Below are positions 35,450 through 48,406 of a stretch of 64,000 nucleotides of DNA, in pieces. This DNA comes from Clavelina lepadiformis (taxonomy: Eukaryota; Chordata; Ascidiacea; Aplousobranchia; Clavelinidae): positions 16,804,501 through 16,868,500 of the forward strand of contig NC_135243.1 of NCBI RefSeq assembly GCF_947623445.1, in the 5' to 3' direction. Position 1 is the stretch's first letter; each line of letters starts with the position of its first letter. The notes below the pieces were generated by a model, which had not been told where the DNA came from, ran no database searches, and saw only the letters and a list, made by a program, of their open reading frames with translations. The position numbers and the translations under genes are program-made.

Positions 35450-38400
35450 TCACTCCCATTCAGTGGTGCCTGGAGGTTTTGATGTCAGGTCATATAAGAC
35501 TCTTGATATCCCTGGAACCTTTTTAACCTCTTCTACCATATCATGCACCACTTGCTCAGGAATATGTTCACCAGGACACGCAGCTAAACCAGTCATAAAA
35601 TCATTTGTGATAAATGGGCGAATAACAACAGATCTCTGGCAAGAGGGTATTCTGCTCATCAAATCACGATCGAAATGCAAGGGCAGAAGAACGACGGGCA
35701 TCTGAAAGGAAATATTATATTAATAGTTAATATTGCATAGTTGTAATGATTTTTGCAAATACGTCATGCACCATACCTGACTTATTTTGCTTTGCATCTC
35801 ATGCTTAGCAAGTATCTGGTTTGCAATAAAATCACATTGGCGGATGGTTGCGATCACGTTGAAAGACAGCACAGTTGGTGTAATATCCTGAAAAATTGAC
35901 TTATTACAACAAATATAATAACACATGTAACACATTGCAGACAGTAAACACCTTACATTTCTGATTTATAAGGTAAGCATTTTTACCTGAACCTGGTCAT
36001 TTACTGCACTCCCAAAGATATAAGCAATGCGATTAACATTGTGACATATACGGGGAATAGTTTTTGCCAGAAAAAATAAAACTTCCCAGTCAGGTTTTGG
36101 GTTATCTGAAGACAAACCCACAACATAGCTGTAGGTACGGCAGTCACCCTGCAAAACATAATCTGTAATAACACTAATCCGTGTTTTTTGTACTTCATCA
36201 AAAGCACAGGTTTTACCTGAACTCCAACGCTTTTAATAGGCAGTAATGTAGCTTTCATTGGAAATCTTTCCGTATACACTTTCAACTTTTCACGATTTTC
36301 TTCACTGACAAGAACAGCATGTATTTTCTACACGGAGAAATTAAACCAGGGTAACAACATAATTATTACGCCAAAATATGTTTTGAATAATTCCTATTCC
36401 ATACTTGTAATAGTGCATGTGGTTTGTTAATTGAGTGGCTATAACCAGCAAGTAAACGCAGCAGTGTTTGCGTGTGTGAAAAGTCCGCACATGTAAAAGC
36501 TTCTTCTGCACATAAAACACGAATAGCCAAACCTGGACCAGGAAACGGGTGCCTGCAAACATTTACGTATCCAATGAATATAATTAACTTGTCGACCGCT
36601 AATAGCTACTACCTTTCTCGTTAACAGAAAATTGTTCCCCACTGGCAACCATGACTAATTGACTATACTATAATAATTTTACAGTTTTAACCTGTGGCAT
36701 TCTTCAGTTTTACTAGATTAGGGCTGCCCAAAGAGAGGCCTACAGGTCAAATGCATTTAAAGTGTACAAACACAAGCTGTTTCTGCAGACCAGAAGTGAG
36801 GATAATAATTAACATATTGATTTCAATACACCAAGCCTTTCAATAAAAAATGTTGAGATAAACAATTTGAACATAATTGTTTGTGACAGTCATTAATACA
36901 GTTTAAATAGTCTTATCTAAAAAAAATCCCTAAAAAGTGTGTTTGCGAAGGCCGACAGTTTACCTCATTAAAGCACTAGAAGGAAGTCCAAGTTTTCTTC
37001 CAAGTTGCCTAACTTCATCTTTGTGAAAATCCTTTAAAGGTTCAAGCACACGTCCTTTAGCACGCAGAGCTCTGACTAGATCTGTATCATTATGGTGAGT
37101 TTTTATAGCGTCGGCATTTGCACTGGCAATTTTTGAAGCTGATTCAATCAAATCTGGCCGAAGTGTACCTTAAAAATATTGGAAATTGAGTGGAAGTAAT
37201 TATAACTAAGCAGCATAAGCATCCTGTAAAGAAGAAGAATAATATTATGCCAAATGAAATATGTATTTCAACAGTGCTGAAGGTGCACAAACGCACATAC
37301 AACTTTTCTAAAATATGAATCACCTTGTGCCAAAAAACAATCATCTATGTCGAGTCCAAGCTGTTGTGCTTCATTGTTTACTATGTTTATAAAAGTATCA
37401 CCAATTATTTTACGCTTTTCTTCTGGATCTAGTGATTGACAAAGAACGCGTGACAAAACCTAAGACAAATATACTGTATTATTTGAAAGAAAAATAAATT
37501 TTCTAATAAAAAAAACTTTTTTACAATCTTTTTTGGGGATACATTTATGAAACATGTAAGAATTTACCTTGTATCAAAATTCGAAAAGCATTGTAACAAA
37601 GTTTCATTGTATATGCCATATTACCGATATACTGTAAATACTTTCATTGCAGGTAAAATTTATAACCTGGCTATAAAGGATAAAAATACACTTGAGCAGT
37701 GATCAAGTAACATGTTGTAAGTCGCTATATATACAGTATACACCTTTCTTTCTTTTCCTTTTGTATGCTTAACATTCAGTGTTGTAGAACTGTTATAAAA
37801 TGTGTTGCTTGCATTTATCAACGTGGCTGATATATCACATTGCTCAAGGGATTTTAAAACAATTTCAGATTCATTTTTTCTCATAAAGCCATTGTCAACG
37901 TGCAGTGCAAAAACCTAAAAATAGAAATTTGAATTAAGACGATATCTTCGGTATAGAATGCAATTACCTGCAATAATTTCATATGGTGACTTTACAAGCC
38001 ATTAATGATTACTTAATTGGTGAAACGATATAAAACATATAAATTGCTACTTTAAGCAACAAAGTATCAACAGAATAAAAAATTTCTTGCGAAAAGTTTG
38101 ACAAGGCATAGAATAGACAAGACCTGATCATGATTGAGTGCCTTGAAACACAAGGTAGCTAGAACCGTTGAATCCACTCCACCACTAACAAGGACCAACA
38201 CCTTGGAAGATCCAGCCACTGATCTAATCATTTGAATGCAGGCTTCTTCACGTTTATCCACAGTATAGTTACCTTTTAGCCCTGATAACAATAATGTCGT
38301 ATAATACAATCTTTATAGGTTTATGCAAAAATAAAAACTTTTCATGAACAATTTTCTTTGAAGTTTTACTATTCACCTTTTTAGTATGTATGTTATAGCT

Positions 38401-41137
38401 ATGGTAGGTTAATTTGGGTGAAATTGGACTCCTTTGAACTTATTAAAGTATTGTCCAGTATGAACTTGCAGTACATCAAAATATATATATGCTATTTGTC
38501 AGGAGTGATTTGAGTGAAAGCTAAGAGTCTTGCAGCTCAATAACGGAATATACCGATTACCAAGTATCAACATTGCAACAGTTAAAAGGAATTGCAGAAA
38601 TTTGTGCCAAAATGGTCAGAGACAGATATTTGTGAGTGTCTCGCTGCACAATGAGGTTGCCCATGCGGCTGATGTACGGATAATACCATTGTTTAAGGTG
38701 TGACTATGCTATTCCCACAGCATAAAGAGTTTGTATTAAGAGATAAAATTGCAACCAGACCATTGAGGAGAAAAAGAGCAGAGCTTTTATGAAATTTTAG
38801 ACCTTAAAAACTGCTTGGTTGAATGTGTCTGTTCATAGATTAAGCTTAGTTTGGCAGAGTTGGGTATCCAACTTCTTCGAGGGGTACCCATTTTTACTCC
38901 ATATTGTTTCTATCAAACTAAATATTGTTCTTCAAATGAAACTTTATCCAACACAATGCAGGAAAAATATTGACGAAAATCCACCCTTTTCAGAAAGTAG
39001 CGGTTGACTTAGTGTCCATCTTTACCTTCATTTACAATGTTAAATGTGCTCAGTTTGCAACACATTCCGGGACCTAACTTGCATACTACTTAAGTTCTGT
39101 GTGTTTTTAACGTCCAACATTCATAAAAAGGCATTTCCTCCCTTGCCCTCTGAATGATGGGTAAAGAGCTATACCAATTACCAAAAGGATTAAGTATGTT
39201 TGGGACTAGACACTGCAGTTTGTTTTTTGCAGCATTATATACACAATGTATATCATATATGAAATTTGTTATTTTGGAAGGCTTATGAAACTTTTTCTAT
39301 AATTTTGAAATATTTCAGATTGACTTAATTCAAACATTGACATGTTGATTTAACAATAGTACTATTCTAGTTGACTCTGCTCTATTTTTTATTGCTACAG
39401 CTATACCCAAACATCCTGGAAATAGGTGCAAACTGCAGTGAAGTTCTCTGAATTAAAGTACAAACGAAATCGGTCAATCGTAACCTATTTGCCAGACGTT
39501 TTGATACGACTATCCGATCGATCCGTTTAACCAATATGCTAAAAAAACTGTTTATCATGAACAGGCATTATTTTTGATAATGTGTATGAGCTAACTCAGT
39601 TGCAATGGGCATTACAGTACTGTACAACTCTGTGAAACAATCCTACAACATCAGCTGAATACAATTCTGGTTAAATTATGTAGAGTTTATTACTGTAATA
39701 GCCTATTGCACTGTGTTACACAACAGAGCTGGCTACATTACCAGCTATCACCCAAGAGCACGTTGTTGATTAAAGCATTTTTTCGGCAAACTGCTTTAAT
39801 CGGACTCTCCTTTTATCGTGAATGGTCTCTGTTACGTCAACGCCTTATTTTTCAAACGTAATCGGTACCGGTACTGTAGTTGTTTTTTTTCCTTTGCGCT
39901 GTCTTTGTAAAATAATTAATTTGTTGTTTGAGTTGACCACACATGTGACCTCATCTCCACTTCGCTTTTAAATGTCGAGACAATTACGCAAAAAAGGCAT
40001 TCTTCTTTCGCTTATCGGTAAGCGTGAGATGAACAACTCATCTTTGCTTCCAAACGTCTGGCCGAATACGATGATACGATTAAATGACCACAGTATGCGA
40101 GTGAGAAGCAAATCCTGATACCATAATCCGATTTATTCCTTTAAGTGTGATTCGATTAACCGATGGTTTTACTTAACATTAGATAGGATTTGGTCTGGGA
40201 TTTCAGATTTTGATACCATAAAACGATTGATACGTTTAACCAGTATACGATTAACCAATTCGTCTGTAAACCCAAATGTAGCGCTTGAGCAACTATTGCA
40301 TTTTGAAGAAGACACAAGCATTGCTTTATAAAAAGTAAATTTCACATTACAGTATGTAGATTTCTTTGGTACTACATATTTCTATATCTACCCACATATG
40401 CATATATTGGTAGTCTGGTATAATATAATCACACCTGAAATATTGTACAGAAATGTTTTGAAAATCTGCTTCCCATTATCTGTTAATTCAACTTCTGGGT
40501 GAAACTGCACACCATAAATTTTCCTACTTTCATCAGCTATAGCTGTGATAAAGTCATCTAAAAAACAAGATTGCACTTATGACAATGGGTTTACTTTCAT
40601 ATTTAATTGTAGGTTTTAGGAATTCTTGCAAAATAAACTAATTTTGAAAATCAAAACAAGCAAAACATTTTCATGCAAATTAGCAGTACCTATTTTGGCC
40701 ACAACTTTAAAACCACTTGCAATGTCTTTCACAGAATCTCCATGTGTAAGAAGCACAGTTTGATTATCAGATTTGAGATCCTTGAAGAGGGAACATTTTC
40801 GATCAACACAAGTGGAGAATTGTCCATCCTTGCGTACTTGTGTAAGCTCAACTGTACCACCAAATATCTGATTCATCAGTTGCATTCCATAGCAAATTCC
40901 GAGAACAGGAACACCCAGGTTAAAAACCTCTTTGTCAAACTCAGGAGAATCACCAGAGTAGACAGATGCTGGCCCACCTGATATGATAATACACTTACAC
41001 CCAGACCCTTTCAGAGATGCAGCTGTTGTCTGTAGTGGAAGGATTTCTGTGAAAACATTCAGCTCTCTGATTCTTCTGTCTATCACTTTTCCATACTGTG
41101 AGCCAGCATCAAGGATAACAACTTTTTCATTATTCAT
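35450..41137 (-). CDS. GMPS: GMP synthase (glutamine-hydrolysing)
   Basis: Converts XMP, ATP and glutamine to GMP in the cytosol, the last step of de novo guanylate synthesis. Exons on minus: 40690-41137, 40435-40557, 38124-38281, 37744-37914, 37324-37459, 36964-37168, 36405-36552, 36217-36327, 35987-36148, 35777-35887 and 35450-35701. They give 674 residues (human about 693). The class I amidotransferase domain has GICYGMQ with nucleophile C82, and FHPEVE with H169 and E171. The ATP-pyrophosphatase loop is SGGVDS at 223-228. Later signatures are [14 protein letters not shown] across the exon 5/6 join, [19 protein letters not shown] and [12 protein letters not shown], and the exact C-terminus [10 protein letters not shown]. 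All introns are GT-AG. Intron 2 is long (2.15 kb) and repeat-rich. The protein lacks most of the N-terminal extension seen in vertebrates. Confidence 0.97.
39470..40270. repeat. Degenerate repeat block in GMPS intron 2
   Basis: Several short related segments recur in direct order: GATACGACTATCCGATCGAT then CGTTTAACCAATAT near 39510; GATGATACGATTAAATGACC near 40070; and GATACCATAAAACGATTGAT then CGTTTAACCAGTATACG near 40210. The right part (40125-40270) also matches 30340-30485. It looks like an old element with internal repeats. No coding potential. Confidence 0.5.
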
Positions 41138-42412
41138 TGTGACAACACAATCACATTAAGAAGCTAATAAATTCTAGCATTAAATCTAAAAAAAGCTTCA
41201 AAAAACGCGAAATAATTCATACTGATTTATAAGACATATTCATCAGTAAATTTTGATATGCTCATCCAGAAACTAAGGATGGTAAATAACCTAAGTGGTT
41301 TAGATCATAATATTACGTTTGTTGAAAAACTTGATACCGAAGAGCATTGCAAGAGATACATTACATTAAAAAAAATATAACATGCTTATAATGGAAGCAT
41401 AACTCTTACAAAATTATACCAACACAAATGCATTTAACTGTACATTTACCCAATAAGAGCACCTATACGGCTATAAATATGAAACAATTATAATAAAAGC
41501 TCATTAATTCGATTTAGGTTAATCCAAAAGTTTAGATAAAGTTCGCAACTTTAATCGTCTCAGCCTACTAAAAAGAAATTTCATTTAATTCTTTGAAAGT
41601 GTTTTGTCATCTGCTTGGTGTATGTAGCACTGGCACCGGGTTCTAAAAACTAATTGAAAAATCATTTATGAAAAAGTAAGCAATACGTTAACTTCATTCC
41701 TTAATGGGTTGTTATATACCAAAAAAATTCTATTTTGTTAAATTGTTAGTCTTCGGATCTACAATTTAATGCCTCTTCACATGGAATACAATGTAAAGCA
41801 TAAAGAATATGATTGGAGTATGAAAACAACAAGAGTAAATTAAAAACTGAAGCAGCTACACTTAGTAAGTTAAAAGCAGTCAGACAAGTACAAGATGACA
41901 CCAGAAGATGGTGGCACTATTTTATGATCAACCAGTAGGCTAGCCTGAGTGGCATTGGCGTTATTACCAGCAAGTCTAAACGATTATAATAAATTGAAAT
42001 TGCTGGTGCTACGTTTAGAGCTACCATTACTGCTGTTTAATCAAATTAAGTTTCTTCTTTTTGCAAAACAAGTCTACAAGAAAAAAATGCAGTAATAAAT
42101 AACTAAAAATGCATCTACAATGACCAATTCACATTTTCAAGGCGATTTGAAGCAAATTTTAAGAACTTTTGAAAACCCAAAACTTTGAATCCAAGTAATT
42201 TGACTTTTGAATTCGATTTAACTTGCTTGCTTGAAGTGCTGTGATGGATACATGATCTTTGATTCCAAACCGAAATAATTAAATAGCGTTTAGGTTAAAT
42301 AAGATAAATACATTTCACTAGTAATCATATATAGAAAACAACTATACAAAGGTTTACATTTAACATCAACAGAAATCTCAATATCTTGGAGCAAGATTAT
42401 AATTTACTTTAT
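41138..42412. other. Between GMPS and VPS25, nothing recognised
   Basis: This interval upstream of GMPS and downstream of VPS25 holds no supported gene or clear repeat. The GMPS promoter should lie near 41140-41400. Confidence 0.45.
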
Positions 42413-42413
42413 T
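42408..42413 (-). terminator. AATAAA overlapping the VPS25 stop
   Basis: On minus the stop region reads TTCTGAATAAAG, so AATAAA begins with the last base of TGA and the 3' untranslated region must be only about 10-30 bases if this signal is used. Confidence 0.55.
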
Positions 42414-42931
42414 CAGAAAAACTTTACACCTTCCTCCCCAATCAATTCTGCTTTTCCTTTAGATTCTAAAAGGCGTAAAGTACGCAATAGTAACCAATCT
42501 TCTAGGCCATGGAACTCTTCTTGAGTTGTGTTAATGCCTTGGGTGATTTCGTGCAAAGTACAAACAGTGTTTATGTATCCAGCTTTCGCAGCCCAAGTAT
42601 ATATAATGTCACTCCATTGAGTTACTGTTCTCCATAACACAACACAAGAAGTTTTGTTTTTGTCATCCCATTCAACATTGCCTTTCTTCTTGAGCACATC
42701 GAGAATTTCCAACACATTTTCTGCTGAAAATTTTCTGTTTATCTTTTGGTTATAAAATAGTGGCGAGATAAGCATATCATTGATTTGCAGTCTAAAGAGT
42801 TTATGATGACGACAATAGGCTAGCAGCAATTCACACCATGTCTCTATTTGCTTGGCTTTGGTGTCAGCATTACACTGCAGCGTAAAAAATGGTGGGAATT
42901 CATACTGCCAAGGCCACTCAAATTTTGACAT
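42413..42931 (-). CDS. VPS25: VPS25, ESCRT-II subunit, single exon
   Basis: ESCRT-II component that links to ESCRT-III (VPS20/CHMP6) during sorting of ubiquitinated cargo at endosomes. The frame gives 172 residues (human 176) with the family start FEWPWQYEFPPFFTLQ, the winged-helix signature SPLFYNQKINRKF, LKKKGNVEWDDKNK, the EEFHGLE segment of the second winged helix, and the terminal GVKFF. An upstream in-frame ATG at 42970 would add 13 residues. I prefer 42931 because the family starts within a few residues of FEWPWQ, and ATATTTTAG just upstream looks like a 3' splice site of a 5'-UTR intron or trans-splice site. The stop overlaps a poly(A) signal (TGAATAAA). Confidence 0.95.
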   Translation of the reverse strand: MSKFEWPWQYEFPPFFTLQCNADTKAKQIETWCELLLAYCRHHKLFRLQINDMLISPLFYNQKINRKFSAENVLEILDVLKKKGNVEWDDKNKTSCVVLWRTVTQWSDIIYTWAAKAGYINTVCTLHEITQGINTTQEEFHGLEDWLLLRTLRLLESKGKAELIGEEGVKFF

Positions 42932-43711
42932 AACCCTTATTTCTAAAATATTTACAGTAAATAAACCCAATCATATAATTCACCAATAAGAGTCTAAAAT
43001 CTGATCCCACTAAAAATGACAAGCATCAGTCAACCACACTCAGTGAATATATAGCATGTCTATGAAAAACAAAACATAGCAATATAGTATGTTATATAAA
43101 TGGCTGCCAACCAGGGGAGGATACAGCCGGGGTGCTGAAATGTTGCAATGCCACCCTCAGCAATTAAAATAATTTTTGTGCTTATTGCTTACAGTTTATT
43201 TTGCTACTCCATTACTTCGTTTCAATGCTAAAGCACGTACCTGCGATAAACCACTAGCAAACTGTAGTTTATTTCATCAATTCAATAACTACGAAATAGA
43301 CAAAAATAAATCGTGAACTCAAAAACCTTTATATTCGCTATCGTTATCACTTGCTTAAAAAATATATTTTAAAATTTCTTTGTCTGCATAGTCCGCTTAC
43401 ATCGTGTCTAATTCATTTTCGATGTCAGCGCAATGAGAAATGCAGTCATTGTCTTCGTAGATTGGCAGCGTGTTGTTTAACAAACAAACAAAACTTAACT
43501 TTTCTGCAGTAGTATACGATACTCGCTTAGATGACATGATGCAACGTAAACTTGTAAGAACAGTAAATAAAATGCTAAGGAGTTGACGGTGGCTTTTATG
43601 TGATAAGTGTTTGCGGACGCAGGATGTCGTGATAAGGTTATTCTCTTTGGCTATATTGTTTTAATAACAACACATTTTTTTTCATTTTCTTTTGAAAAAT
43701 CGACGCCTATG
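42932..43711. other. VPS25 upstream flank, no gene seen
   Basis: No coding exon or clear repeat recognised between VPS25 and the hAT element. The VPS25 promoter is expected here. Confidence 0.4.
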
Positions 43712-43719
43712 CTCTAGAG

Positions 43720-44060
43720 CAGGGGCGGGCAACTTCTTCGGTCGGCAGGCCTGATATGAGAAAATGAAGTACTTGGCGGGCCGGATTCCTGAATAGATTG
43801 GAACGCAGCTTTGTCTTATTAATGTTCATGTTCGAAAATGTTTGCTCACAAATGTATGTAGACCCGAACAGAACAAGTAGATTCATGGCCATCTTTCTCA
43901 GGTTGGCAAACTTGGACTTATTCAGTGACGCAATACAGGGATTGCGGCAGAATTTGGCCGCAGGCCACATTATCATGTAAGACCGGAAACTGTCTGCGGG
44001 CCGCTCAAAATCCCGTCGCGGGCCGGATCTGGCCCGCGGGCCGTATGTTGCCCGCCCCTG
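43720..44060 (-). mobile_element. hAT element, 341 bp, with transposase C-terminus
   Basis: Inverted ends CAGGGGCGGGCAAC and GTTGCCCGCCCCTG, with an exact 8-bp target duplication CTCTAGAG at 43712-43719 and 44061-44068, identify a hAT transposon. On minus, 43976 to about 43720 still encodes the C-terminal dimerisation region of a hAT transposase (AMNLLVLFGSTYICEQTFSN then MNINKTKLRSNL). The frame runs through the terminal repeat to its stop. The catalytic part is gone, so it is an internally deleted, non-autonomous copy. Confidence 0.92.
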
Positions 44061-44068
44061 CTCTAGAG

Positions 44069-46506
44069 TCTAGACCGTGAGTGAACATGACGGAAAAAGG
44101 TGAGATGTGAGGGCAACAAAAAAGAAAAAAGAAGAGACACAAGATGTCTAGACCGCAAGGGAATGCAATAAAGTGGGTGTGGGCTACACATAAAACAAAA
44201 GTTTTTCTCCATTATTGTTAGCAAAACAATGGATGTGAGCTATACACTAATAAATACACTATTTTTTAAAGACATATTTTGTGACACATGGATATATAAA
44301 GAGTGAGATGACAAAGTACTGTATTGCAATGGTCTGAAATCGTTTTTGGCACAACCAACAAAACTAGTCCAAGGATCTTGTAACTGAAATATTTTGTGAC
44401 TAGGCTATGATTTTTAACAACTAAATTTTAAATTAAATAGCACAGTCAGACTGAATGGAAATGAAGTTTCACACTGGGCTATGTGATATCCACAATGATC
44501 GTAAACAGATAGACAAAGAAAGTTTAATGTACTACTAGTAAATTATACACTTGTAATGTAATCACAATGAATAACTATTAAAATCATTCGCTACAATGTA
44601 GAAGGTCTCGCAACTCACATCTATTTGTGTACCCTTGCCACACTAAACAAAAAGTCATTTAAAATGAAGTTTCATGTCAGCCAAGTTAAACACAAAAGAT
44701 GTGGTACAGCAGAATCAGGCAGCTTCAGTTCCTTCTGCGCTCATATTTTTGGAGATCATGTCAATCAATGACACTAACTTTTTGCTTCATCTATTGATGC
44801 AATTAATAACGCATCACTTAAAATTTGGTTTAAAAACAATTATATAGTTTATGCTGCCAAAAAAGTAATTGCATGAAAATTGGTTTTCTGGAAAAATGTA
44901 ACCAGAATAACATTGGTTCTAAAAATAAGAATCAAATAATTTTGGATTCAGTTCATTAAGATTCTACTATCTAAAATGTACATCTCTATATGAAGCAAAA
45001 ACAACTACTTATCTACAACTACATGTTTTTAATTTGCTTAGATTTATCATGATTTCCTATTAAATTCAAAAACAGTCAGTCAAAAAAACAGGTGAGCATA
45101 TTTACACTTTTGAAATGCGGATTTTTCGCTGAATTTAAGGAATAGCATGGATAGCCAGAAAAGGTTGAGAAACTAACAAAGAAACTGAACCTCTCTCTCA
45201 GTGAAAAAACCTTCAAAAGTACAACAAAGCTGACCAATAAATCTTCGAATGATCATGAAACTTTGCATTCTTTCAAAAGGGTCTTCGGATCTAAGTTTGA
45301 CAGTCTAAGTCTTCCTAAAGCCTAATGGAATAACAAGTATAAGTTGCGGAACTGCTTTAAAGTACTTTTCAACATATCAACTATTTTATTCATTGCTTGT
45401 AGAAGAACGAAAAGTGAAATGCCGATCACTATGGCATTATGAAATAACACTTCAATAATAATAATAATAACTTGATAAAAGCTTAGCAATACAAGATATT
45501 GGATAAGCAAAAACGTATTGGGTCTCCTTTTCTTTTTCACTGCCATAACAGGATCAAATATTGATGAAGTAGGCTGTTTTCATCAATGTATGCATATAGT
45601 CAAATTGTAGTTCACTTTTTTGAAGACCAAAAAAGAAAAGTAGTTAATTGGCTTTGTTTATATTGTGGCTATTCTTATTTCAGAGTAACTAAAATGAGCT
45701 GGAATTGCTTGTGCGCCATAGTTTTGGATCACACCTGACAATTCATGCAAAGCCTAAGTCAGTGCTCCAGAAACTCAGTGAGCCTTTACAACAAAGAGAA
45801 TTGCAATAAAAAAATTGCAAATGTAACGCCTTGCAAAATTTTTAAAAGTTTTATAACGACTGATATAAGCCACTGGCTTTTAATCTTGGCTCTGCGCGTT
45901 TTAACACTAGAATGACCAAGCGCGTCAACTGACCCATAAAGTTTAAAATTTCACATTGTGAAGGTGAAGAAAGGTGTGATTGTAGTTTTTAGAATCATAA
46001 CAATGTGATAATCAGCATAGTCTTTAGATGTAATTGAGCATTGTGAGTAACAGCAGTATTGGAATAATTTTTCTCGAACGTCCCACTTTACTGTAGAAAA
46101 TCGGATTTAGTCAGATTTTATTTGACAGTAACATGTGCTTGTGAGCAGTGAACATTTAGCAGGAAAGGCTGTACGTCAAGAATGTTTTTCTCACTTAATA
46201 AATGCACTAATTGTATTTTATGTGTATTATGCATCAATTGACGCACTTCTTCGTTGTAGATAGTTTGAAAGCATGGTCGTTTTAGTGTTAAGGGGTCAGT
46301 GAGGTAAATTCAACAATTTACTAATTTAAAAATAATCATTCTGTATCATTTATCTGTCATAATTTACAGGAGGGAGCAAAAAGTATGGCGCTAACCTCCT
46401 TGCAGAATGGTCAAACAAGAAGTATACGCACAAACAATCAATTGATGGGAAAAAGAAATAAGTTTAAGTAGTAGTAGCAGTAGTAAGCCCTCTGGGCTTA
46501 AAATGT
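44069..46506. other. Intergenic, nothing recognised
   Basis: AT-rich sequence with short open frames only. I see no motif, splice pattern or bounded repeat. Confidence 0.4.
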
Positions 46507-47044
46507 GCAAGGTGTAAATTAGTGTAAATAATGGAAGGTTAGCAAGTCTACCAAACCAAGAATGCATTTATAATGTCAAACAAAGTAAAGCATATAATGG
46601 TGGACAGTCGACGAGAAATTATGCATCCATTTTTGGCGTGCACTGAAGGCTCAATTCTTGGTTTATTTATTATAAATTGGAATACAAACAACGAGCTTTT
46701 CTTTATTTATTTATTTATTATAAATTGGCGTGAAGATGAAGCAAACCATTTGGGTGCAGCTGCTACACTTTCCACTATGGATCATTGCCCTAGATACCAT
46801 TTTGTTTCGGCTGGTTAGTTATTCTGTGAAATAGGTCACACATTTAAACTAGATCACGAATAAGAACCATGCACTCTAACAAGTAATGTTGTTTCAAACC
46901 ACGTTTGCACTTGTAGGCTAGTTTGACGTTAACAGGTAAAACGAACAGTGATCGGTTACCTTGTCAGGCAGGTCTTGTAATACCTGTACCGGTATGCTGT
47001 GACGAAATGGAAAAAAAGTGATAAAAACCGAAAAGGCTTAAACG
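46507..47044 (+). repeat. Interspersed repeat, copy A (order X then A)
   Basis: Block A (46604-47044) matches 49145-49710, including CTTTCCACTATGGATCATTG, CACGTTTGCACTTGTAGGCT and GATCGGTTACCTTGTCAGGC. A short block X before it (CAAGGTGTAAATTA, later AAGAATGCATTTAT) matches sequence that lies after copy B. No terminal inverted repeats or coding motif. Confidence 0.7.
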
Positions 47045-48406
47045 TGCTGCCAATATAATAATTGAGAGAATAATCAATTGCTGGTAAAAAAATAGAACAG
47101 CCACTAAACCCATAGGGAAGACCAACTAATCTTCACGTAACACGAATAGGTAAGCAGTCCTCACGTAGTACGAATAGTAATAGGCCTAGCTAACATGAGT
47201 AAGCAGATTGGTTGGCTCCATGGCCAAGTGCTGCTGAACTCGCAATAATACGGCACCTGATACATGCAAGGTTAGTGGTGACGCTACCATCGACGTTAAT
47301 ACCCTTACGCAAAGTATTATTAACGCTTATGACGTGACGCTTGTTCGTGTTTTGCGCGTGCGCTAGAAAATTGGCAGAATCCTAATCAGTATCACTCGAA
47401 TCCGAATCGGGTCACTTTTTGTAAAGACCTGACTCGACTTGAATCCGTTTCTAGGAAATAACTTAAAATACTTGACTATACTTGAGTCGATATTTAAAAA
47501 GAATCGACTCGACTCATGCCCATCCATGTTAATTAGATTTAGATAGTATGTAGTCAAATTATTTTTTTATTTTGTTCGATTAATTAAGATGTACCTTGAA
47601 GTGATTCTGATTGGAAATGAAATGATTGGAAGTTTGTCTGAGCGTTCAGAGCCACAAAACTAACCAAACTGTTAAAAAATTTTAAATGTCTCTTATTGAC
47701 AGAAACTTGTTTTTTTTGCGTTCTCATTTGCAAATTGGCTTCATATACCAACTGACTTGACTTAACTCGAGGCTTACTAGCAAACCGAATCGGCGCTACT
47801 TGAGCCACTTCTTCTAAAAGATGATTTGTGTCTTGAACGATAAATGATTTGACTCAAGACTCCAGTTTGATGACTTGGTTATGCGTAAGTTAAGTAATAA
47901 ATTACCTTTTGACATCCCTTGACGTTATTTCGTCAACCGGATAATTTATTCATTAAGATATCTGAAAAAAGCGAAAGATGATTGCATGGCTAGGCTAAAC
48001 ACTAACTGCAGAAAACTTCCAGGCTGCGGTATCACGTAAAGCCGCAATATTCAGAAGTGGACAATCGGTACATTAAAAGTAACATCGGCCCCGGTACTTG
48101 GCAAAAAATATACCGACGGTTCCGGTGTTCGATATTATTTCAAAAATGTAGTTTTTGTTTAAATGATGCTGCTGTAATGCTATGTTTGCCACTATTATGC
48201 CACCGGTAAAGGGTACTTCAGATCAAATCATATGTGGCCTTAATCCCTTGCAATTTACTTGAAATTTCTAAATTAAAAAAGAGCAACAAATGCTAAAGCT
48301 CGTATTAAAGTTTAATTAACTAGTATATTTGAAAATATATCTGTTAAAAATTAAAATAATTACGTGGAAGTACTGAGTATCGGTGTTATGTAGCAGCCAT
48401 TAACTA
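47045..48406. other. Intergenic, nothing recognised
   Basis: No gene is supported. A short GACTTGAATC / GACTCGACTC-rich patch near 47420-47520 has no further structure that I can define. Confidence 0.4.

Noticed and set aside
42932..42970. Upstream ATG for VPS25 adding 13 residues
   Set aside because: The added residues are not in the family, and an acceptor-like site separates the two ATGs.
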